Program-made: the position numbers and the translations under genes
In this document: positions 57,267 to 64,000 of the stretch, piece by piece
Position numbering within the stretch: the stretch's first letter is position 1
Layout of the letters: each line of letters starts with the position of its first letter
The notes under the pieces: model-generated
Seen by the model: the letters and a program-made list of their open reading frames with translations, nothing else
Database searches by the model: none
Told to the model about the DNA's origin: nothing
NCBI GenBank assembly: GCA_039519185.1
Contig: CM076848.1
Coordinates: 126,860,371 to 126,924,370 of the forward strand
DNA length: 64,000 bases
Direction: 5' to 3'
Source: Astragalus membranaceus
Taxonomy: Eukaryota; Streptophyta; Magnoliopsida; Fabales; Fabaceae

Positions 57267-58159
57267 TCTGATTCTTGCACTTCCTCTTCCTCTTCTGTTT
57301 GCTCTTGCTCCTGCTCTTGTTCTTTTTCTTCCAGCACTGGCTTTGTTTCATCCTGCAAATTCACTAACTCCTCAGCAGCCTCCTTCTCAGTTTCCTCCTC
57401 TGTCAGAATTACCTCAGGCATTGTGTCACTAGGTACTGCAGACATAGTTGCTGCAGCATCTACTGGCTGGACACCTTCTTCTGGGTGCTCAGCCAGTTTG
57501 ACACCTGGGTTTCTTCTAGCCTTTGTGTATGACTGATAAATTTTCTTGAGCTGCTCAGTGGGTTTTTTTTGGTGATTGGATGTTTTGGCTCAGGCTTCTT
57601 TGGTGCGGATTGCTTGGCAGGTGTTTTCTTGGGTGTTAATTTGGTTGGTTCAGGGATGGAGGTGGGGGTTGATGGTGGATTGGCTGTTTTGGCAGGGGGG
57701 GTTTGGTTTCTTTGGGCTTGGGGTTGGATCACATTGTATTTCTTCTGCTTGCTCCTCTTCACTCTCAGATTCTTCTTCAGTATCACTCTCCTCTCCTGAT
57801 GATTCTTCATCATCCTGCTTTTCCATTTCTTTCATAACTGCAATTGTTTCTTCTTCATCTTCCTCACTTATGTTTTCAATGTCATCAGAATCCAAACTTT
57901 CCTCCTCTACTACAGCTTTTTGTACTTTCTTGGCTGGGCTAGGCTTTGCTTTCTTTGCTGGACTAGCCACAACCTTTTTCTTTTCTGCCATAACTCCCTT
58001 TTTCTCTTATTTTTCGACTGGCTCTTCTTCCAGTAGCCAATCAGGGAATTGAGGAGGGGGAGTGGATGTTTTTCCTTTGGATATTTGGGCATACATTGCT
58101 TTTTCCCAGTCAATTTTTCTTTCACAAATTTGCAGAGGACCTGCTGCTTCAGCTCTAAG

Positions 58160-58195
58160 CGCTGTAGCGCTTGAGAGTCAGAAGACGCTGTAACG
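58160..58195. repeat. CGCTRYAGCG palindrome in ORF3, two copies
   Basis: CGCTGTAGCG 58160-58169 and variant CGCTGTAACG 58186-58195. The first is read as QALQRLE, a different codon phase from the Ala-rich copies. Confidence 0.9.
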
Positions 58196-58815
58196 GCAGG
58201 TTTCTTCTTAACTTTAAAAATGCAAGGGAATGCCCCAAGAGGGGATCTTCTTTCTTCTTTCATTTCAACCTCTACGCCAGCTTCCAAACACAACTCAGAA
58301 ATTAAACAAGGAAAATATAAATTACCTCCATTTTTAATTCTGCACTTCTCTATCTCCCTTGCTATCAATCTTCCCACGTCTATCTTTTCTCCAGCCATTA
58401 TTGCATCAATGACGATGAGTCTTTCTTTTTCCACAAATGTTGTGTGAGATGTAGGTAGCAGGGAGTGTTTGATGAAACTGCACCACAGATTTGCTTCCTC
58501 ACACAAATAGGCTTTTTTAATTTTGTATTCAGCCCCAAATTTATCCCATGTTGATCCTTCCACACAAATCCTTCTTCTGACAGCCTCCATTTCTTCGTCT
58601 CCCCAGTTCAGAACTTTCATTTCCAGCGCTTTTCCATGATAGCCCAGATGGAAAATATCATTGATTGTTCTGGAGTTGAAATTTACAGTTTCTCCTCTTA
58701 CCATTGGATCGGTTTGAGGTTTTCCTTCTTTAGGCTCTTCAATGCCAGAGTAGAACTCCCTTACCAAAGACGTCATGTAGTCCTTTCTATGCTTAATGAA
58801 GTTCTCCCATCCCAG

Positions 58816-58828
58816 CGCTGTGACAGCG
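58816..58828. repeat. Expanded palindrome CGCTGTGACAGCG in ORF3
   Basis: Perfect inverted repeat with a one-base centre, encoding TAVTALG. Confidence 0.75.
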
Positions 58829-59010
58829 GTTGAGAAAGCTTCAGGAGCACTTTCTGTCTTGAATCCCCTTTCAGCTATGAAATCCATCTTCCAAAACCTC
58901 TGAGGATCTGGAGTTGCCTTAGCCATGGTGGTTTTGACAGGATTTGAGGGTTCTGGTTTCCTAGTAGCTCCCTTTCCAGATCGTTTAAGGGCAGCTTGCT
59001 TTTTGGTCAT

Positions 59011-59520
59011 GGTTGGTTTAAGAGCTTGCGTATTTGTTTCTGGGTTTCTGGGAAATGTTGGTGTGTTGGGACGAAGGAAGAAGAAGGAACGAAGATTATG
59101 AGTGGTGAGTGGTAACGGTTGAGAGGAGTTTCAGAGAGCAAGGAAAGAGAAAGAGAGAGAGAATGGTAGCGTGGGAAGTTGTGGATATTAAAGTTACGGT
59201 TTGTGAGTGAAGTGGGAGAGAGAAAAAGAAACTGTTGATTTGACAATTGCAGGTGAGTAGGTGCACGTGCAGGTCAGACTAGGGATGAGGGCACAGTGCC
59301 AGCTCACCCTGAGGAAGATCTTTTTATTTTTATTTTTTTGTTTGACCACACCCAGCCTTGATTTAACACAACCGCTACAGCGCTCTTGTGATAAGCAACC
59401 GCTACAGCGTTTATCCTAATTTTCTGCATAGAAAATAAACATAAAAATTTTGTTAGAATCCTTGGGGTGCCTCCCAAGAGCGCTTGCTTTAAAGTCTGCA
59501 GCCAGACTTTCTTTTGCAAA
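59011..59520 (-). promoter_or_regulatory. Leader between pol and the third ORF
   Basis: About 510 bp with no pol similarity. The part next to the ATG is a CT-rich, A-poor leader (CTCTCTCTCTTTCTC, CACTCACCACTC) that looks like a plant gene 5' UTR. Upstream, minus strand TGTCAAATCAACAG at about 59235-59248 could be a 3' splice site. No clear TATA box. Confidence 0.4.
59373..59409. repeat. CGCTACAGCG palindrome, two copies between pol and ORF3
   Basis: Exact copies at 59373-59382 and 59400-59409, each preceded by CAAC. Confidence 0.95.
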
Positions 59521-61575
59521 TTAGAGATCTTTAAGCTCAATTGTGGTTTTGTCTCTTACCAAATTTTCACCAAAATATTGTTTAACCCTTTGGCCATTCA
59601 CTTTGAAGGTGGTATTGGTTGTTATATCATAGAGGTCCACAGCCCCATGGCTGTATATTTTTATCAATTGAAAAGGGCCTGACCACCTAGATTTTAACTT
59701 TCCAGGAAACAATCTTAACCTGGAGTTGTAAAGCAGTACCTGTCCTCCTTCAGTGAGATCTCTTTTTATCAATTTTTGATCATGCCAAATTTTGGTTTTT
59801 TCTTTATAAATTGCTGCATTCTCATAGGCAAAATGCCTAAGTTCTTCCAATTCATTTAGTTGCAGCAATCTAGCATCTCCTGCTTTCTTGTAGTCAAAAT
59901 TGATTTTTTTTAGAGCCCAATGGGCCTTGTGCTGAAGTTCAATTGGTAGGTGACAGGACTTCCCATAAACCAACCTATAGGGAGACATCCCCAAAGGTGT
60001 TTTATAAGTTGTTTTGTAGGCCCATAAAGCATCATCTAGATGTATTGACCATTCTTTCCTTGAAGGCCCTACCATCTTTTCCAACATTCTTTTTATTTCT
60101 CTGTTTGACAATTCAGTTTGACCACTAGTTTGTGGATGATAAGCAGTTGCTATTTTATGTTTGACTCCATATTTAGCCAATAGGGTCTCAATTAATTTAT
60201 TACAAAAATGAGATCCCTCATCACTTATGATGGCTCTAGGAGTTCCAAAACGAGTGAAAATGTTTTTCAATAAAAATTTGCTCACAGACCTTGCATCATT
60301 GTTGGGTAGAGCAACAGCTTCCACCCATTTTGAAACATAGTCTACAGCTACTAAAATGTATAGGTTTCCATGAGAAGGAGGAAAAGGTCCCATGAAATCC
60401 ATTCCCCAAACATCAAAGAGTTCAACCTCTAGAATGTTTGTCAAAGGCATTTCATGTTTGTTTGAAATGTTCCCTGTTCTTTGGCACCTATCACATTTTT
60501 TTACAAAGTCTTGAGCATCTTTAAAAAGTGAAGGCCAAAAGTAGCCAGATTGCAATACCTTTGCAGCAGTTCTAACACCACCAAAATGCCCACCACATGG
60601 TGCAGAATGGCAGTGCTGTAGCACTTGAATTTGTTCTTCCTCTGCTAGGCATCTCCTCATTAACTGGTCTTGACACTTCTTGTATAGAAAAGGTTCATCC
60701 CAATAATATTGTTTCATTGTGTGGAAGAACCTTCTCCTTTGCTGATAAGTCATCTCAGCAGGTACCACTTTGCTAACCAAAAAATTAACTATGTCAGCAT
60801 ACCAAGGTGTTGCAGACTCAGCCGCTACAGCGTCAAGTGTTTTTACACTAGCCGCTATAGCGGTTGGTGATTCAGCAGTTATTGTCAATAGCTGCTCATC
60901 TGGAAAGTATTCCTTGATCTCCCCACCTGCTGTACCTGAAATGTCTCTTTCCAATCTAGAAAGATGATCAGCAACTTGGTTCTCCACTCCCTTTTTATCC
61001 CTTATTTCTAAATCAAATTCTTGGAGTAGGAGAACCCACCTAATTAGCCTAGGCTTTGCATCTTTTTTTGTTATCAAATATTTAATGGCTGAATGGTCTG
61101 TGAAGACAATTACCTTGGTGCCAACCAAATATGATCTAAATTTATCAAATACAAAGACTACAGCTAGTAGTTCTTTTTCAGTGACTGTGTAATTCAATTG
61201 AGCTTCTACAAGTGTTTTGCTAGCATAATATATAGAGTGGAAAATTTTATCATACCTTTGCCCAAGCACAGCTCCAATGGCAAAGTCACTAGCATCACAC
61301 ATAAGCTCAAAAGGCTTACTCCAGTCAGAAGCTACAATAACTGGTGCTGTTATTAAAGCTCCCTTCAATTTATCAAAGGCTAACATGCATGGCTCATCAA
61401 ATATGAAGGGGTTATCATGCTGTAACAGTTGACACAAAGGTTTGGAGATTTTGGAAAAGTCTTTTATGAATCTCCTATAGAATCCAGCATGCCCCAAAAA
61501 GCTTCTTATACCTTTGATGTTGGTTGGAGGAGATAGCTTCTCAATGACCTCTATTTTAGCCTTATCCACTTCCAA
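59521..61575 (-). pseudogene. pol: Athila-like pol, 3' part: RNase H and integrase
   Basis: An open frame of 684 codons to a stop at 59521, with no start of its own: it continues the RT frame after a one-base shift. In order: RT connection (FLGHAGFYRRFIKDFSK), RNase H (MCDASDFAIGAVLGQ, VTEKELLAVV, VFTDHSAIKYL, VADHLSRLE), H2C2 zinc region (HCHSAPCGGHFG, CDRCQRTG), and the integrase core with its three acidic residues in WGMDFMGPFP, IISDEGSHFCN and GQTELSNREIK. The C-terminus has RWSGPFQLIK. No stop or missing catalytic residue seen in this half. The insert between RNase H and the zinc region carries two CGCTRYAGCG copies. Confidence 0.9.
60823..60862. repeat. CGCTRYAGCG palindrome in pol, two copies
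   Basis: CGCTACAGCG 60823-60832 and CGCTATAGCG 60853-60862. They encode DAVAAES and TAIAAS in the spacer between RNase H and the integrase zinc region. Confidence 0.95.
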
Positions 61576-62351
61576 TCCTTTTTTTGGATATCTTATGCCC
61601 CAAAACTATACCTTCTTGCACCATAAAATGGCATTTCTCCCAGTTTAGCACAAGGTTAGTCTCTTCACATCTAATTAAGACTTCTTCCAAGTTGGATAGG
61701 CATAGATGGAATGTTTCTCCAAACACAGAGAAATCAACCATGAAGACTTCCATGGACCTTTCAATGTGATCAGAGAAAATTGCCATCATACACCTTTGAA
61801 AAGTGGCAGGTGCATTACACAGGCCAAATGGCATCCTTCTAAAAGCAAAGGTGCCATATGGACAAGTGAATGTAGTCTTTTGCTGATCTTCAGGCAATAT
61901 TGCAATCTGGTTATAACCTGAATAACCATCAAGAAAGCAATAAAACTCTTTACCTGCTATCCTGTCCAGCATCTGGTCAATGAAAGGCAATGGAAAATGG
62001 TCCTTTCTTGTTGCCTTATTCAACCTCCTGTAATCCATGCATATTCTCCAGCCTGTTCTTTTTCTGGTTGGAAGCAGCTCATTCATTTCATTAGTTATTA
62101 CTGTTACCCCTCCCTTCTTTGGCACACACTGCACAGGACTAACCCAAGCACTGTCAGAAATGGGGTATACAATACCTGCATCCAACCACTTGATGATTTC
62201 CTTCTTCACCACCTCTTTCATAATTGGATTCAACCTCCTCTGCCCTTCAATGCAATTTTTAGAGTCTTCTTCTAACACTATTCTGTGCATACAAATGGTT
62301 GGGCTGATACCCTTTATATCTGACATTTGCCAACCAATTGCCTTTTTATGC

Positions 62352-62361
62352 CGCGGTAGCG
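62352..62361. repeat. One-mismatch palindrome CGCGGTAGCG in pol
   Basis: Encodes part of QTLPRHKK before the RT domain. It differs from CGCTGTAGCG by one base. Confidence 0.5.
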
Positions 62362-63424
62362 TCTGAATCAGATCCTGTTCCTGCTTTTCAGAAAGGTCAG
62401 AAGCAATTATAACAGGCAAAGTACTATTGTTACCTAGATAAGCATATTTGAGGTGTGAAGGCAACTCTTTAAGTTCCAGAGTTGGTGGTTGTTCAATGGA
62501 GGGGAGATCCTTTCTCATGTCTGAATTCTCCTGCTCCAAAGATTCATATTTCTTAGCCCAAATTTCTTTGACTGTCTGTTCCTCCTCCTCTGCAGTTTCT
62601 GCATTAGACCCTGTATCTTCACTGTTGTCCAGTAATTGCCTCAGATGATCTGTGCTTTTTTGGAAGTGTTCCTGAACTACTTTGTCAATAGCAGAGACAA
62701 AAGAGCACTCTTCAATATTGGGTCCTGGAAATTTCATAGCATTGAGAATGTTGAACTTGACTTCTTGGTCATTGACCCTCATGATCAATTCTCCTCTCTG
62801 TACATCTATCAAAGTTCTTCCAGTGGCCAAGAATGGTCTTCCCAGTATGATGGGTACTTCTTTATCTGCATCAAAATCCAAGATTACAAAATCAACAGGA
62901 AATACAAATTTGTCTACCTTTATTAGAACATCTTCTAAAATTCCTTCTGGATATGCAAGAGTTCTATCAGCTAGCTGCAGTGTAAGTGAGGTAGGTCTGG
63001 CAGTTCCCACTCCTAGCTGTGTATATATGGACTTGGGCATAAGGTTTATGCTGGCTCCCAAATCACATAAAGCACGGCCAGAGTAAAAATTTCCAATTGA
63101 GCATGGTATAGTAAAACTGCCAGGATCCTTTGATTTGGGTGGGAGCTTGTTCTGCATCAACATGCTGCATTCCCCAGTCATTTTTACTGTTTCAAACTCC
63201 CCTAGTCTCCTCCTCTTAGTGAGTACATCCTTCATAAACTTTGCATAGTTGGGCATTTGTTGGAGAGCTTCCACCAAAGGGACATTAATGTGCAACTGTT
63301 TAAGGACTTCTAGGAATTTATTAAATTGCTTGTCTTCATGAGCCTTTCGAAGTCTTTGAGGATATGGAGGATCTGGGTATGTTGGAATAATTTTGGGTGG
63401 TGGTGGTGTTTTTTCAACAACAGG

Positions 63425-63455
63425 CGCTGCAGCGGTAGGTTCAGGCGCTGTAGCG
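63425..63455. repeat. CGCTRYAGCG palindrome in gag-pol, two copies
   Basis: CGCTGCAGCG 63425-63434 and CGCTGTAGCG 63446-63455. They encode SATAPEPTAAAP between gag and protease. Confidence 0.95.
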
Positions 63456-63766
63456 CTTGTTGTAGGTTCTTTTTGTTTTTCAGAATTTTTGTTTTTTTCA
63501 TCATCTGAAACAGTTGATGATCCTATCAAATCTCTCCCACTCCTTAGAGTTATAGCTTTTACATGCTCCTTCCCTGTAGTACTTGAAGTTGAAGCTTCTG
63601 TAGTGGATGGTAATGATCCACTAATTCTTTGGGAAAGGACATTAGCCATTTGCCCCATCTGTACTTCTAGATTTTTAATGGAAGCTTCATGAGTTTTCAG
63701 GGCAGTCTTGCAATCACTCATAAAGCCTTTCATCAATCCTTCTAATGAATTATCTATGACAGGGGC

Positions 63767-64000
63767 ATTCTATCTTTGGTAGTTCTGAGCAGGGAATCCT
63801 GGTGGATTTGCTGGAGCACTATAATTAGGTGCTGTTGCATGGTTGGCTCCCCATCTAAAATTGGGGTGGTTCTTCCAACCAGGATTATATGTATTTGAAT
63901 AGGGATTATTGTTTTTATTGAAACCCGCAAAGTTCACAGAGACAAGATTACCAGGACATTCTTCATACAAATGCTCTCCTCCACAGTATACACAGCTTAC
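63767..64000 (-). pseudogene. gag: Athila-like gag, partial, running off the right edge
   Basis: Contains a zinc knuckle at the edge (CVYCGGEHLYEEC; spacing C-x2-C-x3-H-x4-C) and an Asn/Pro-rich segment typical of Athila gag (NPYSNTYNPGWKNHPNF). It ends at TAG 63767-63769, after which the same frame continues into the next block, so a single nonsense codon separates them. The C-to-T direction fits decay of CAG. Confidence 0.8.

Larger units (their letters stand above)
57113..59010 (-). pseudogene. Athila-like third ORF: plant transposon-protein domain plus acidic/basic tail
   Basis: Starts at ATG 59010 (MTKKQAALKRSGKG, a basic N-terminus). The first 366 codons (to 57910) contain a domain I recognise as the 'putative plant transposon protein' family: REFYSG, then VRGETVNF, then NLWCSFIKHSLLPTSHT, then ERLIVIDAIMAGEKIDVGRL. 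The frame breaks at about 58060. Frames at 57650-57991, 57460-57813 and 57113-57445 supply a lysine/proline-rich stretch (PAKKAKPSPAKK), a strongly acidic stretch (EEDEEE, EESESEEE), another basic stretch, a Glu/Gln-rich segment, and a basic end (KKKKTTKG, KRLKKA). It occupies the place of Athila's extra (env-like) ORF. I see no signal peptide or membrane segment; the basic stretches look like nuclear signals. Function unknown. Confidence 0.7.
61562..63766 (-). pseudogene. pol: Athila-like gag C-terminus, protease and RT with broken active site
   Basis: Open frame running from a TAG at 63767-63769 to a stop at 61562. N-terminal gag segment (KNLEVQMGQMANVLSQR), low-complexity Ser/Thr/Ala region, protease active site CDLGASINLMP about 225 residues after the first possible start near 63736, then RT (ICMDYRRLNKATRKDHFP, FLDGYSGYNQI, RMPFGLCNAPATFQRC). 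The RT catalytic motif reads FMVDF at 61736-61738: one of the paired aspartates is Val, so RT should be inactive. The frame then shifts in a run of seven A residues (minus strand, near 61580-61590), joining the RNase H/integrase frame. A 4-residue-phase CGCTRYAGCG pair lies in the Ala-rich region and a one-mismatch copy in the RT linker. Confidence 0.88.
46672..64000 (-). mobile_element. Athila-like Ty3/Gypsy element, 3' LTR to partial gag (with nested insertion)
   Basis: Minus-strand order: gag (partial at the right edge), protease, RT, RNase H, integrase, a third ORF where Athila elements have their extra ORF, a long 3' UTR with several polypurine tracts, and the 3' LTR. The nested element 48752-56600 is not part of it. 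The pol motifs and the AAGTTTGGGGG tracts fit Athila. The 5' LTR lies beyond 64000. Confidence 0.85.

Noticed and set aside
60613..60624. GTGCTGTAGCAC as a decayed CGCTRYAGCG copy
   Set aside because: It encodes the conserved integrase zinc-region residues VLQHC, so the match may be coincidental.

Overview
This window is plant nuclear DNA made almost entirely of nested LTR retrotransposons. I found no intact host gene, rRNA, tRNA or bacterial-type operon. Evidence for a plant: Ty3/Gypsy and Ty1/Copia elements with primer sites matching initiator tRNA-Met, an Athila-like gag-pol, a Sirevirus-like Copia element, and a plant-mobile-domain antisense ORF. The family mix suggests a eudicot with a repeat-rich genome, possibly a legume (low confidence). 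The setting looks like heterochromatin.

Layout. (1) 1-2084: truncated LTR remnants. (2) 2143-3797 and 39805-40767: two halves of a broken minus-strand plant-mobile-domain ORF. They belong to a plus-strand Ty3/Gypsy element, probably Tat lineage, whose polypurine tract (41016-41030) and 3' LTR (41031 to about 45253) follow. (3) 3798-39799: a 36-kb insertion splits that ORF, flanked by the 5-bp duplication AAGAA. It is a tandem array of a defective minus-strand Gypsy element ('Gypsy1') with four LTRs and three internal regions. (4) 24437-39578: inside the last Gypsy1 LTR, flanked by ATATT, lies a second tandem array with the same topology. It is a plus-strand gag-only Sirevirus-like Copia element with four LTRs and three internal regions. 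(5) 41228-44583: a rearranged Gypsy fragment ('Gypsy2', duplication AAGGG) sits in the Tat-like LTR. (6) 45306-46377: a DNA element with long inverted repeats. (7) 46672-64000: a minus-strand Athila-like element running off the right edge, with 3' LTR, a third ORF, pol and part of gag. Its 3' untranslated region is split by a young, non-coding, non-autonomous element (48752-56600, duplication ATGCT).

How the parts relate. Almost every coding region is broken by stops, frameshifts or deletions, so most of these copies could only have moved with proteins supplied in trans. The most notable signals are in non-coding DNA. The Copia LTRs carry 14 AATCGATT palindromes spaced 30-35 bp apart (about three helical turns) just upstream of a TATA box. 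Downstream of it are four perfect stem-loops with compensatory base changes. The Athila-like element carries about 16 exact copies of the palindrome CGCTRYAGCG across LTR, UTR and coding sequence; I noticed none elsewhere. In both tandem arrays the outer LTRs share one set of variants and the inner LTRs another, implying the same two-step expansion twice.

Limits: all boundaries and similarities were read by eye. Lineage names (Tat, Athila, Sirevirus, chromovirus) come from motif recognition, not a search.
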